Shown here piece after piece: positions 53,421 through 64,000 of a stretch of 64,000 bases of DNA. The stretch spans positions 124,001 through 188,000 of the forward strand of contig QNQO01000798.1 of the NCBI GenBank assembly GCA_003290165.1. The letters are read 5' to 3'. The stretch's first letter is position 1; every line of letters begins with the position of its first letter. The notes under the pieces were generated by a model. The model searched no databases, was not told where the DNA came from, and saw nothing but the letters and a program-made list of their open reading frames with translations. The position numbers and the translations under genes were made by a program. Source of the DNA: Berberis thunbergii (taxonomy: Eukaryota; Streptophyta; Magnoliopsida; Ranunculales; Berberidaceae).

Positions 53421-53428
53421 CTTAGAAC

Positions 53429-54152
53429 CCGACATACGGTTAAAACAATTTACTCGTACTCAAACTTGTGCTCTAAATGAGTTTTGACATATTTAACAAG
53501 GTATGAAATGCATGTTTTCAAGATTCAAATTTGACAATCAACCTTCTCATTAGGTCTATTTATCTGTTTCACGATATGCTAAGTCTTATTTTTGTCGATT
53601 TATATTTATGTTCTTATTTACGTCATCAATTTAATAATATTATAGTCTATTTTCTATTATTATGCATATTAATGAGTTATCTATGAAAGTATGATTGTTT
53701 TAACAATCCTTCTACATATCGAGGGAGGGATACCACCCTACAGATGCCACAATCCTTCTCAGTTGAGGGATACCACCAACAACCTGTGAAGGCAATAAAA
53801 AAAAATCAATATTGGATTTGTGAACATGAATCTTACAATTTCAGTGAAATAACTCAACTGGTTGATGTTGCATTTTAGCCTGATAAATATACGACATACT
53901 TAAAACACTGGTACTAGCTGGGCATTGCAAAAATATATCTTTACAAGCTATTTAAAAGTATGGATCTCTATGACTTTCAAAAAGGGTAGGGTTCAGTGTG
54001 ATAAGTGGTAGAAACAGGAAAGTTACCAATTTACCACCATAGCATGGATAGATCAAACGATGGTATACCACATCCAAAATAGGATGAAGGTTCGATTGTT
54101 CATGTTGACTGCTTAACTTAGAGAGCATATGGGCAACTGCAGTTGTTTTTAC
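53429..54152. other. Interior of the large hAT element, no gene seen
   Basis: AT-rich sequence with two short phrases GAGGGATACCACC near 53721 and 53765. It would be intronic or 3' sequence of the captured TMEM19-like fragment. Confidence 0.4.
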
Positions 54153-54397
54153 CTTGTTTCGAACCGAGCAAAATCCACTGAATTGCAAAGTGGCTCCCAG
54201 CAGAGAGTCTATCAGACTCCCACCAAGTCCAGCCATTGTGCTGAGGGGTATTACCATTATTTGCTTGAAAGCTACATCAGGGCATTTTGTTGTAAAGAAT
54301 CCAAATATATAAAATGATGCACCAATGAGAGTGCCTGCTGCTGCAGCGGTAGGAGTCCAGTTTTTGTCACTCCGCCATTTGTTCCCTTCTGCACAGG
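54153..54397 (-). pseudogene. TMEM19/PGR-like (DUF92) exon fragment, captured
   Basis: The minus strand reads PVQKGTNGGVTKTGLL and then, one frame away, TAAAAGTLIG, FGFFTTKCPDVAFKQIMVIP, LSTMAGLGGSLIDSLLGATL and QFSGFCSVRNK. These are signature stretches of the TMEM19/PGR integral membrane family (DUF92), which also includes phytyl-phosphate kinase relatives. Intron-like borders are preserved: CTTATCAG before the exon and AG|GTAAAA after it. A one-base deletion at about 54350 shifts the frame, so this copy cannot encode the normal protein. Other exons are absent. It lies inside the large hAT element. Confidence 0.75.
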
Positions 54398-55848
54398 CTG
54401 ATAAGAATTACGGGTAATATGGTTAGACTACACAGTTTCAACATGTCAAAATATCAATTTTATTTCATTCAGCATAAGTTTATACAGAAGTTCTAGCATA
54501 GGAACTGGATGAATCATAGCATTTTATTGCATTTAGAAAAGTAGACATGTTCCAGACCACAGACTGCGCCTGCAACGCGCTGCTTTTCTAAATGCAATAA
54601 CCATCAACCTCGTTCCATAATGTTCATTCAATAACCAATAACAAGGTTCACTTTTTCTAATAGTAATTCATATATTACGTCTGGGTTAATAGTTCCAAGG
54701 TCCTGTTGCTGACTGCATTGCTGGAATTCCAAGGTCCTGTTGCTGACTGGTCTGGGTTAATAGTTCTACCATTGAGTGCATTCAATCCAAAAATGATCTC
54801 AGCCCTGATAAAAATCAGAAGAAATAAACAAACATAAAGCCTACAGCGAACAAATGCTAACTCTGCCAAATGATAAGATCAGATTCAAAATTACCCAGCC
54901 TTCTTGAAGAAACTATTTAGCTCATCCCATCTAGACATGGGTAAGCACCCTCCAGTGAAGCCAAACATGGGCAAGCTTTCTTGTATAAAAGTTGGTTGCA
55001 AGTGGAGAACTCACTCGTTTAGATTGAGAATGGCTTAGTAAGTGCCTTGATTGAATAATCTGGTAATCGTGATATTGTTTAATAGTGAATCTTTTCTACT
55101 GATGTAGCTTATAGAGTTGGTTTATTTTTCTAAAGCTTTATTATTGTGTGATTGTGCAAAGTATTGATAAAGATCAAAGTAGATCAAAACATTAGATCTC
55201 TTAGATCTACTAATCAATATTAATTCAAAGATATTATACCTAGAAATCTATAAGTGATCATGACTTTTGAAAGAAAGGAAAAACAAAAATGTGATCAGTT
55301 GGTGCCAAAAATGGTTGAAATAACTTCAAACATTTAAACTTATATTTGCTCATTTTGATTGCAGCTGCAGTAATGTTTTTCTGAATCACGACCACCACCA
55401 CCATTCATAGGTCACAACAACAACAAGAACAATAAGATTGTGCATTAATCAGGAAATCCTATTTGTGGAATTTGGAATGCAAACTAAATGATGCTTTATA
55501 ATGCACCCTTTCTAGTTTCCTAAGTGTGAGACCTAACACAAGTCATCCCTACTAATATGCATGGCCTATTATATTGTATTAAATTCATCAACAGATACAT
55601 CTTCACAGCAATGCACTTAAATGGCCTGCCAAATGCACCACATTTTAGATATTTTCCTCCCCTTTTCAACCCTATAATACATCAACACCATAGCGTACCT
55701 AATGCATGATCACCATTTCAACCCACTACAAAAAATCAACCCCTTTTAACAAATTATTCAACAGAAAATAATAAAGAAAACCTTTCTAGTTTTTCATGTG
55801 CAATTTGGGTAATTGAGATACTAAAAAGTTAGGGTTTTGTTTGTTTAC
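54398..55848. other. Between the two captured fragments
   Basis: No exon is recognised. A duplicated phrase GTTCCAAGGTCCTGTTGC, or its near copy, lies at about 54690-54770 and causes the ORF 54675-54869. The rest is AT-rich and intron-like. Confidence 0.4.
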
Positions 55849-56292
55849 CTGAGAAGACAAGTCTGCAACTGTGTAGATGAGCCCAGCAGTGAGACTCTTT
55901 GTGAGAACAGGGCACGTTTCGAGCATCCCCAAATACCAATCTATAATTCCCTTCTTCTTTGATGACTTTACAGAAGAAGAAGAAGAATAAGAGTGAAAAT
56001 AGGGATGTTGAGAGGGTTTCCATTGCTTGAAGTTTTGTTTTTTCATGAGAGATTGAGTAGTGGCTTCATTTTGGAGAAAAAGAGAACGTCGGTCGAGTAG
56101 TCTGTGAAACAACTTCGATTTCTTCGATTCAGAGAGAAATAGATTCGATGGGGTTTTGAGAGAAATACCTTCAGAGACGATTCGATGGGGTTTTGAGATT
56201 TGGGGTTCAAGCTCTTTCTCTGTCTCTGTGGATTGCTGTGGAGATGGAGATGGAAATGGGGAGAGGGAGCGGCTCCCTCCTTTTTTCCCCAA
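55849..56292 (-). pseudogene. Mpv17/PMP22-like first exon, captured
   Basis: The open frame carries, at its end, GIIDWYLGMLETCPVLTKSL, then TAGLIYTVADLSSQ, the amino-terminal signature of the Mpv17/PMP22 family. These are four-helix membrane proteins of peroxisomes or inner organelle membranes. A canonical donor follows CAG|GTAAAC at 55849/55848. The long frame has no ATG at its beginning; the first in-frame ATG is at 56046-56044 (MKKQNF). The later exons that encode the rest of the roughly 200-residue protein are absent. The fragment sits between an intron-like stretch and the right end of the large hAT element, so it looks captured and incomplete. Confidence 0.75.
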
Positions 56293-56754
56293 AATTTTCG
56301 ATTCCCTCTTTTTTTTTCAATTTTTTTTTTTTTTTGAATCCACGCAGGACCACGTGCGAGGCACGACGCAGGACGACGTGCGAGGGAGCATCCTCGCTCC
56401 CTACCTCGTTCCCTCCCTCGATACGTAGAAGGATTGTTGTTTTAAACTATAAGACAATTATTTGTGATGTTAAGTTCACACAACTCCTCAAAACTTCATG
56501 TACCACACTTAATTTGACACATAAAAATTTCAGTTAATAAATATTAAAATTAATAATAATAAATATTAAATAAGTTCGAGACGAGACAAGATGGGCGGGA
56601 TTGAAAATATTCATCCCGATCCCATCCCACTCTAGATCGGGACATGAATGGTTTGATTAATCCCAAAAGAACCCGAAAAAATCGGGTCGGGACGAAACCG
56701 GGTTGGGATCAGGATCACGGGATGGAATGTCCACCCCTAAATAATACCATATTT

Positions 56755-57430
56755 AACTTAAGTTAGTGACTTTTTGACAACACCATTTTCACTAAATAAC
56801 ACCACCACCCCTACTTTCTGAAGCACACCACCGCCAACTGAAGGATACCACCATTATAAAAAAAAATAAAAATAAAACATCACCTATCTTCTCTCCCTCT
56901 TTTCTCCTCTCATATCTCTCAAGGAACAACACCACCTCGCCCATCCACATCACCGCATTGCATCACCTTGCCCGCCCATTGGCCGGTCATATCTCTCATC
57001 TCATTTCTTCTTCTTCTTCCTTTTTCTTCTTATTCTTCTTCCATTTCTCGTATGTTCTTCTTATCCTTTCTTGCTATTTTCTTAGTCTCCACCGACAGAA
57101 GGACCACCCTGCCCCACCTCATTATTCTATTATCCTCGATTTTGTTTTTTTTTTGCCCTTGAGTAGAAAAAAATAGAGAAGAAGAAGGAAACAGGGTAGT
57201 GTGGTGTTGTCGTTGGTGGAAAATAAGGGAAAAAGGAAAAAAAGAAGAAAGGGGTGGCGGGGTGGTGCAGCCGGCGGTGACGAGTCTGTCGTGTTGGTGT
57301 TGCTCCGTTGATGTTGTGAAGAGAAAAGAAAAGGAGCAATGGTGAGAGAGGTTTATGCTGGTGGTATGCTTCAACACATTAAAAAATGGGGGTGCTAGCG
57401 TGCTTCAGTGAAAGTGTTGGTGCCTTAACT
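56755..57430. repeat. Inverted-repeat element upstream of the NHL gene
   Basis: The left arm (TTTTCACTAAATAACACCAC, CTTTCTGAAGCACACCACC) and right arm (GGTGGTATGCTTCAACAC, GTGCTTCAGTGAAAGTGTTG) are imperfect inverted copies over about 80 bp. The interior is CT-rich on one side and AG-rich on the other, giving meaningless ORFs on both strands. It could be an old MITE. No target duplication is clear. Confidence 0.45.
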
Positions 57431-57814
57431 TAATTTCAAAGAAAAAAAAAAAAAAAAAAAAAAAAAAACTTCGAATTATGAAGTTGGTGCCTTCGTTGTT
57501 AAGTTTTAACAAAGGTGCTCATCGTTGCCTTTAACAAACCAAGTATACATCGAGTTTTTTTAAAGAGTCAGGGCTGGCCCAACACCATCCATCATCCTCG
57601 AGACGCGAGATATGGACAAAGCGCATCTTGACCCATCGAATGGTTGGCCCACCACTAAAGCAAAATTCTTTGTTTGAGCTGAGTGGTAGTCTCTCTCATA
57701 GTCATAACCTTTACCAAACCTCTTTCTCGTTCCTCGTAATTAAGAGCAAAACTCTAACATCCTCTTTTATTTGTTTCTCCTTCAACCTTGACCTCGATTA
57801 ATCAATCTCTATCC
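57431..57814 (+). promoter_or_regulatory. Upstream region of the NHL gene
   Basis: This is the expected promoter and leader. It starts with a long A-run (about 57442-57468). No clear TATA box is seen. A C/T-rich leader precedes the ATG at 57815. Confidence 0.4.
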
Positions 57815-60800
57815 ATGGCTCCTCCTCCTGTCTCTGTTTTTCTCCATCTCATTCTCACTCTCACTCTCCTCTACTTCTCAACGCCACAAAAACAGCAAGG
57901 TGCACTCGCTCACATCGCATGCATTTAATTTAATTTAATTTCCTCTCAATAAAAAAGGCCTCCTTCTAACAATTTTTTTTTTAATGCTTACAGGAGTCTC
58001 AGCAGCAGAGCTGGTGTTGGAAGAAGGTTACATAGTATCAACTGTACTCGATGGAAACAAGCTATATCTACCCAACCTTCTAAATCCAACGTCCCTTCTT
58101 CCTCGACAACATCTCGCTGTTGCTGGTCCTGCTCGTGGTCGTGTCACCCACGATCTCGTCCTCCTCGACGCTCCCAACAGTATCTTTTACTCCCTCTCCT
58201 ACCCCATTTCTCAGGGTACGTCGTGCAATTATCCGATCATCGTGTTTTCATGGTGTTTTTTTTTTTTTTTAATAATGATTGTGGGATTTGTTGTACAGAT
58301 AGTGAGATTAATCGACTTTCTGGAAATGGGAGTGCTGGATTTGCTGATGGGGATTTGGGGTCTGCAATGTTCAATCGTCCTCGAAGCTTTGCTATTGATC
58401 CCAAGGGAAATGTTTATGTTGCAGATAAGACCAATCATGCCATTCGAAAGATCACCATGTCAGGTATTAGTTGTTTATAATTGCAATTGATGACGCACCT
58501 GCACCTAATGCTATGTTGTTCAAACACGCTTCACTTTTTTGCACCACTTCAAACACTTGCAAGTTGCTCAACTCTAGCTACCACTCCACTCACAAGCGGC
58601 TTTAAACTACAATAAAGCATCATGGTCTTCACTTATTATGCATCCACACTGGTTTGCCAAATTCTGATTTTAGAAATCCAAACTCCTACAGTTTAATATA
58701 GCATTAGATTAAAAAAAAAAAAAAGCCAACCCATCTCGACCAAATTTGAAAATTCACCAAAAATTTGGAAATTGCATAAAGTGATGGGGAGAAGAAGTTT
58801 TTTTACACCTCTCAATTAGACATTGAGAATCAGACATTGTGTGTGAATTAAAAAAAAAGGATGTTAGTGTCCAATTGACGTGCTTGTTTCAAAAAATGCC
58901 TTTGACTTCCATAGACATAAATGAAGAACTAAACAACCTCCAAACCAATGGTTTTCATGAGTTAGAGGTTCTAATTAGAGCCTGAGCAAACACTTGATAT
59001 GAGAAATGTTTACGAGACTAGTTTTGAAATCAAGGGGAGAGATGACACCATACATTGCTTAATTGGGATTATTTTTTAGAATTTGATTGAGTGTCATGTC
59101 TGCAAGCACCATGAGTATTGCTTAATAAAAACATTACCTTAAAAAGAAATGGCGCCGCCACCGCGCATCAATCAGGATTGCACTAAAGACGGAAAAAAAA
59201 GTTTCTAAAATCTAGAAACCATTAAAATATAAGTTTTATCTTCTCTTCCTCTTTTTATTCTCTATGACACACAAGTATTAAATGGGTAAATCGTCTGGCT
59301 CCTTGTTCCAAACTGACAGCTTGCCTCCTCGCCAATTTTGGGGTCATTTACTTCTTTCAAATTAAGTGTATTTCAGTTTGTTTGTTTTTTCTTATTTGTG
59401 TGAATGTTTGTTTGCTTTGTAGTCCTAGCGAGCGCCTTGCTTGTTTGTATTTCTATTTTCCTTCCCTATCCTTTTAATATAAGTGTATTTTGCTAATAAG
59501 AATGAAATAAAATAAATAAGAATAAAGGTGCAATTACATATTTCTTCAACCATTCAACTTCATCTCAATCTTTTCTCAAATCTTTATTGGTGATCATATA
59601 GCCATTTTGAACACCTAATTGGAAAAAAAAGAAGTAAATAAATAAAACAATTAGCTAAAGAAAAGAGATTGAAACCCAAATGTTAGTTTAATTACTCACA
59701 AAATTGTTAGGTTAGAGTAGATTTCACAAAATTGTTCTGCAAGTATATTTCTATACCCATTCTGGCGGGTCATTGAAAGTTGCAATTGTTAAAAACCTAA
59801 GCCCTCAATTTACTATTAAAATCATTCATACTAGCTAAACAAAAAATTATGAAAAGTCCGCCCTATAAATAATTACAAAAACTGTATTTTATAATATATC
59901 TACCACTGATAGTTAAGAGATTTGTGTTGAAAGTTGAGATGATTATCCAATTGGTAAGGCCTCGAGATTTGTATTTTATTTTCAAGATTGTAAAAGGTTG
60001 AGATTGTCTTTTAACAAATTTTTTTTTTGGAAAGCGAACTGGGCTTTAAGGACCACAAAACCTTTATATAAATGAAACAAAACAAAAATAACAACAAAAA
60101 CAGAAACAAACTCTCACAATAAAGTGAATTCTAGTGAGAATAAACATGGTTACTAGGCCTATAAAAATCTTCAACTAGCATCGGCCAAAGAAGAAACCTA
60201 TTATTTTTTATCCCTTTCTCCTATCTTTTAACATTGTTAGTTAACCAAGGTTAACAAATTAGGCTCTATTGGTCATGAGATTTAAAAGTAGGGACTAATT
60301 AGCCAATACTCTAACTGTGTTACCTATATGGTCTAATTTGTAGAAAAGTAGGCCTTCAAGGTTATTTTTCGAATAAACATCCTCTTAGAGGCTATTGTTT
60401 TTCTATAAGAAGCAATCTTTGACTTGTTAATCACAAGTTTACCATTCATTGAGACTTTTTATTTATTTTAATGCTTCTAACTAGTTCAAGTTCTAAAACC
60501 GTAATTAAAAAGAAAGTGCTTCCTTCTTACTTCTCATGTCTGACTCCAGTAAGACGTAAAAATTCTTATTGAAAACAAATACCGCATAAGAGCATTTCTA
60601 ATGGGAGATCCTAAACCCTATTTTTAGGGGGTGGTTTGGGGGAGGAAACACTCCAACCCAATACCAACTTTTTCCCCAGTTTCAAAGACATCACTGTGCA
60701 GAAAGCTTTGAAAAAATGTGGTTTGTCCCCTCAATAGTCATTTCTCACTTGTGAGTGTTTAATACTCAATGAGAACAAACACATTGTACTAGGGGACTTT

Positions 60801-63800
60801 CTAGTGAGTTATATTAAGCATTCTGCCACTTACAAGCAGCACAAATAAACAATCCCTCAATATTTTACATGTCTTTGTATTTATTCTTGTTCTTATGCTT
60901 TCTTCAAAAATCATTCAGGAATAAAATATTAGGGCTCGTTTGGTTACTCGATGGAATGGGAATGGGAATGGGAATGGGAATGATAATAGGAATGGGAATG
61001 AAAATGGGAATGGGAATGGTAATGGGAATATGTATGTTTGGTATACTTTTAAAATGGTAAGGTGGTAATGTAAAACTTATTTCCAAAAATACCCTCACTT
61101 AGTTAAAATGGGGGAGGGTGAGGAGGGTAAAAATGGTCATTAGGTAACTTTGACCATTACAATGGGAATGGTAATGGCCATTCATAGGGGGAGGTAGGAA
61201 TGGCCATTACAACCAAATCTGTAATGGGAATGACCATTACGATGGTTTTATGTGATACCAAACACAGGAATGCCTTTGACCCATTACATTGTAATGGTCA
61301 AACCATTAAACCATTACAATTACGACGGTCAATGGGCTAACCAAACACGCCCTTAGTTAGTTCGATTGCCAAACAATAAATCATAGTCATGGGTATATAT
61401 GTTAACCATCCAGTGCTGCTTAAGATTTCGTACTGAGCTTTCAGTTACCCTAATTTCAACCCCATTATTAACATTTTTAGAATGTTTTCTTGTCAAAAGA
61501 ATGGCATTTAGGGTTATAAAAATGTACACAAGTTTATATTTTGTGAAACTGGTTTTATTTACTTAATTGGGGTTAGTTGTTTCCACATCACATTAAATCC
61601 TCGACTATTCTGGCAAGGTGTTAAAAGCTTATTCTTTTTAATTAATGATATGTAATGTACACACTTTAGGGTGTGTTTGATTTTTTTTCCCATGGAAAAT
61701 CATGAAAATAGTTGAGATGAGAGAGTAAGTGAGAAAAGTTTGCATCCAATGATGATGAAGATACCGTATTTCTTGAGTTTTTTATGGAAATTTTCTTAGG
61801 CCCACCTAGAGTGTCTTTTTTTCCATGATTTTGAGAGAAGATAGGTTGTGGGAGGTCACAAATTTCATGCTCCCTCCCCTCCCGTCTCTCTTTTCTTCCA
61901 TTATCTCGTCACTAGTTTTAAGTTTCCATGGAAAACAAAAAATCAAACACACCCTTAGAGTCATAACTTTCAATTGTTAAATATTTCTAATTTCACTGAT
62001 GCCAATCTCTTAGGTGTTTCTACAATTGCTGGAGGGCACACAATGAAACCAGGCAAGGTCGATGGTCCTGCACAGGATGCCACATTCTCAGATGATTTTG
62101 AGTTGGCATTTGTTCCTCATATATGTGCTTTGTTAATTACTGACCGTGGAAATAGGTTGATCAGGCAGATAAATCTTAAATCAGATGATTGTGCAACTGG
62201 GCCTAGTCCCCCATTACGTAAGCTTTTAATATTTGTTATATTGCTGATGTCAATTTAGCCCAAATGCTTTCTATTTTGTTTCATCCCTCTATCATTTTAG
62301 TTTCCTTCTCTTTCAGGTGTAGTTGTTCTTGTAATTTTAAAATCTCTTAGAGGGTGTTTGTTTTTGCTTTTGAATAGAGTCTCAGAAGTCTTAATAAGAA
62401 GTGGACTACCTTGTTTAGAGTGTTTGTTTTTAGTTCTTATCAGAAGTTGAACTTTTGATTGGAGTAAGTACCAGGGAGGTGTTGATCACTTAGCACTGAG
62501 TGCTGACTCAAAAATTATTCCAATAGTAATTTTAAAATAATTTTATAATAACAATTGTTGCCCCTATATTCTTAAAACAAGTAGGCTAAATTTTGACGGC
62601 ACACTTTCATTCTCTTCACCAAGTTCTACTTACCTTCATAAGGACTCTTCAACGGTAAGAAACTTATCTTGTTTCTCTCATTCATCTTTGTGTTTCTTTC
62701 TCTGTATTTTTTCAAGCTTTTCTTCATCCTCCAACTTTCTCTCTAATGTATATTTTCAAGTTTCATTATGTAGCATGTAGTTTTCATTATGTAGCATGTA
62801 GTTAGTTTTGAAAGCATTGACAAATATAATGATCACCACCGTATATGTCGGGTTTCCAACTCACCAATTTTCCATTCTTGTATGTGTCTCCTTGTGAAAC
62901 AGTTCCCATTTAGCACCTAAAAACAAACATCTTTTAATTTTATAACTTCTAACCAGCAGCCCATTCAGAAGTAAAACAAAAGTTCATTCAGAGGCTCGTT
63001 CAGAATTTCTTAGTCCAATTAGAAGTTAGCTTCTAAGCACTTCAAAAAACAAATGCCACCTTAGTAGTTTCACAACCATCTTTAAGTAGCGTCACAACCT
63101 TCACTATACATCTATCTTTCTAGTCAAGGAATTGGGTTTTGGTTCATCATTCTCAAGGAGGTATATTGATTTGTTGAATTAGATCGATAGTTTTTTTTTT
63201 CTTTTTTTTTAATTTCTATCATGAATAAAGATCATCAGTTCACTATGCCATTAAGCCATTTTATGTGAACATTTATGCTTCTCAAAATTTTACTCATGTG
63301 ATCTATTTCTGTTTTCCCCTTTCAGAACTGGGATTAACCTTATCTGCAGTCTTGGGAGTCTCTTGCCTGCTACTAGGTTTGGCCATCGGTGGTGTCATTA
63401 GCTACCATTTTCTCAAACCTCATGTAAGTCTCTTTTTTTACCATGAAATTTCTTGCAAAGACGCAGATTCTTACACCTTGTCGACACCCGACTTTGTAGA
63501 CAGGAAAGCACCAGGAAACCCTGGTTCAGCGAGACATGGAATCGCTCGCAAATCCGTCTGGGGAGTCAAGTTCAGATGGTTTGCTCCGACATCAAAAGCG
63601 CAATTGCTAGCTCTAGGGTTTACTCGCTGATGTGTAGACTTGTTAAAATTAACCTCTCACATCTCTATCTTATGTTTAGTAGCATACATGGGGTTGAACA
63701 GACTCGATGCAGGCAGCCTATTAGTTTCTTTGATTCAGACGGTGCAAGTAATCACGAGGAAATTAAGCCAGAAATTTTTGCTGACCAGTTGAAGGATTTG

Positions 63801-64000
63801 ATTACTTTTGATGATGACTTGCATGCATCAGATGAGATCAAAGAAACTTTTGAGCTAGGAGATGAGGATGGTAATAGTACTGATGTTTTAGCGAATTACC
63901 TTGGGACTGTAGATAATCTGATGCATGCCAACCTTTTGGGTTTTTCCCAGGAGGCTAGACAGCAATGCCCACCGAAGGCTCCTTTCTACAGTTCTGGTTT
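57815..64000 (+). CDS. NHL-repeat domain membrane protein (3' end beyond window)
   Basis: Predicted exons: 57815-57899, 57994-58215, 58299-58463, 62014-62217, 63326-63423 and 63504 onward, giving 423 residues before the window ends. All junctions are GT-AG and phases fit. Residues 1-about 24 are a signal peptide (MAPPPVSVFLHLILTLTL). EGYIVSTVLDGNKLY begins the extracytoplasmic part. Exons 3-4 hold the NHL beta-propeller repeats: MFNRPRSFAIDPKGNVYVAD, VSTIAGGHTMKPGKVDGPAQ and DRGNRLIRQINL. Exon 5 has one transmembrane helix (AVLGVSCLLLGLAIGGVI). Exon 6 starts with ESTRKPWFSETW and becomes acidic (DQLKDLITFDDDLHASDE). Plant members are about 470-510 residues. Function is unknown; NHL repeats generally bind proteins or RNA. 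Intron 3 is 3.55 kb, and introns 3 and 4 carry MITEs. Confidence 0.88.
58464..60928 (+). other. Intron 3 of the NHL gene, first part
   Basis: AT-rich intron sequence with no exon or element recognised. It includes several plain A-runs and a tRNA-box-A-like phrase (ATCCAATTGGTAAGGC near 59946) without a convincing box B. Confidence 0.6.
60932..61352. mobile_element. Tourist-like MITE (PIF/Harbinger) in intron 3
   Basis: The ends GGGCTCGTTTGGTTA and TAACCAAACACGCCC form an inverted repeat, and TTA direct repeats lie outside (60929-60931 and 61353-61355), the PIF/Harbinger signature. Near its left end is a GGGAAT hexanucleotide microsatellite (about 60953-61030), which produces a Met-Gly repeat ORF that is not a gene. 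Confidence 0.85.
61669..61954. mobile_element. Tourist-like MITE in intron 3, second
   Basis: GGGTGTGTTTGATTTTT at the left matches the complement of AAAATCAAACACACCC at the right, with TTA direct repeats outside (61666-61668 and 61955-61957). A further CCATGGAAAA inverted motif lies just inside each end. It ends 59 bp before exon 4. Confidence 0.88.
62350..63060. mobile_element. MITE-like inverted-repeat element in intron 4
   Basis: The left end GAGGGTGTTTGTTTTTGC is roughly complementary to the right end CAAAAAACAAATGCCACC. TTA lies on both sides (62347-62349 and 63061-63063), and inner motifs (AGAAGT, TAAGCACTT/CAGAAGTTG) are also inverted. The ends are less perfect than in the other two, so this may be an older Tourist-like copy or another superfamily. 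Confidence 0.55.

Larger units (their letters stand above)
50155..56739. mobile_element. Large gene-capturing hAT element, family 1
   Basis: The left end (TAGGGGTGGGCACGGGATGG) and the right end (...GGAATGTCCACCCCTA) are family-1 hAT termini in the correct relative orientation, matching the left and right ends of the nested copy 51811-53420. Perfect 8-bp direct repeats AATAATAC lie immediately outside (50147-50154 and 56740-56747). Inside are an old LTR-like stretch (about 50370-51560), the nested hAT with its TRIM, and two host-derived fragments: TMEM19/PGR-like (54153-54397) and Mpv17/PMP22-like (55849-56292), both minus strand. Without the nested hAT the element is about 5 kb. No transposase was found, so it is non-autonomous. 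The alternative, two solo hAT ends with matching flanks by chance, is unlikely but not excluded. Confidence 0.8.

Noticed and set aside
55786..56292. A complete Mpv17/PMP22 gene
   Set aside because: Only the first exon is present; I could not find the later conserved exons anywhere between 50300 and 55848.
56958..57377. Phe/Ser-rich ORFs on both strands
   Set aside because: They come from CT-rich and AG-rich low-complexity sequence of an inverted-repeat element.
60869..61060. Met-Gly repeat protein
   Set aside because: It is an artefact of the GGGAAT microsatellite in a Tourist-like MITE.
1..64000. CRISPR arrays, bacterial operons, rRNA genes or an autonomous transposase
   Set aside because: None was seen; the direct repeats are microsatellites, minisatellites or transposon repeats, and no DDE transposase of the hAT, Mutator or Harbinger type is readable.

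Overview
This window is nuclear DNA of a flowering plant, most likely a eudicot. It is AT-rich and dominated by nested transposable elements. The few host genes have introns and belong to plant families: an EXORDIUM/PHI-1-like cell-wall protein, an NFD2-type RNase III domain protein and a plant NHL-repeat membrane protein. There are no bacterial operons, ribosome binding sites or CRISPR arrays.

Layout. 1-4560: a degraded plus-strand Ty3/gypsy element, interrupted by a hAT element (8-bp duplication) and a palindromic MITE (9-bp duplication). 4561-8262: a retroelement remnant, a truncated hAT element fused to a patatin pseudogene, and a large foldback repeat. 8919-9863: an intact EXORDIUM-like gene whose 3' end is duplicated at 11359-12206. 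That duplicate was split by a copia element (12207-16733) that still has both LTRs, a 5-bp target duplication and its primer sites, but almost no gag. 17198-22110: a second hAT family (copy A), a minus-strand copia with an intact gag frame, and the 5' half of a second EXORDIUM pseudogene. 23000-28646: a MITE, a gypsy-type LTR and a third, truncated copia. 28647-43900: gene-poor repeats, including a second foldback, a tRNA-derived SINE, an array of about five 0.7-0.87 kb AT-rich units split by a 2.1-kb LINE-like insertion, and a plant-mobile-domain fragment. 46173-47156: hAT family 2 copy B with a MITE inside. 47247-47978: the NFD2-like gene on the minus strand. 48769-49925: another hAT element of family 1. 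57815-64000: the NHL-repeat gene on the plus strand, running off the window, with Tourist-like MITEs in its introns.

The most notable object is at 50155-56739. Family-1 hAT ends lie 6.6 kb apart, and identical 8-bp duplications (AATAATAC) flank them. Between them are exon-like fragments of two unrelated host genes, an Mpv17/PMP22-type peroxisomal membrane protein and a TMEM19/PGR-type (DUF92) membrane protein. Both are on the minus strand and their splice phases are compatible. A second family-1 hAT copy (own 8-bp duplication) is nested inside, and a young TRIM retrotransposon (own 5-bp duplication) sits in the last bases of that copy. This looks like a gene-capturing ('Pack-type') hAT element. 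No hAT transposase is visible, so movement would have depended on an autonomous relative elsewhere.

All family assignments come from reading motifs by eye; no database search was run. Exon boundaries are predictions from splice consensus and reading phase.
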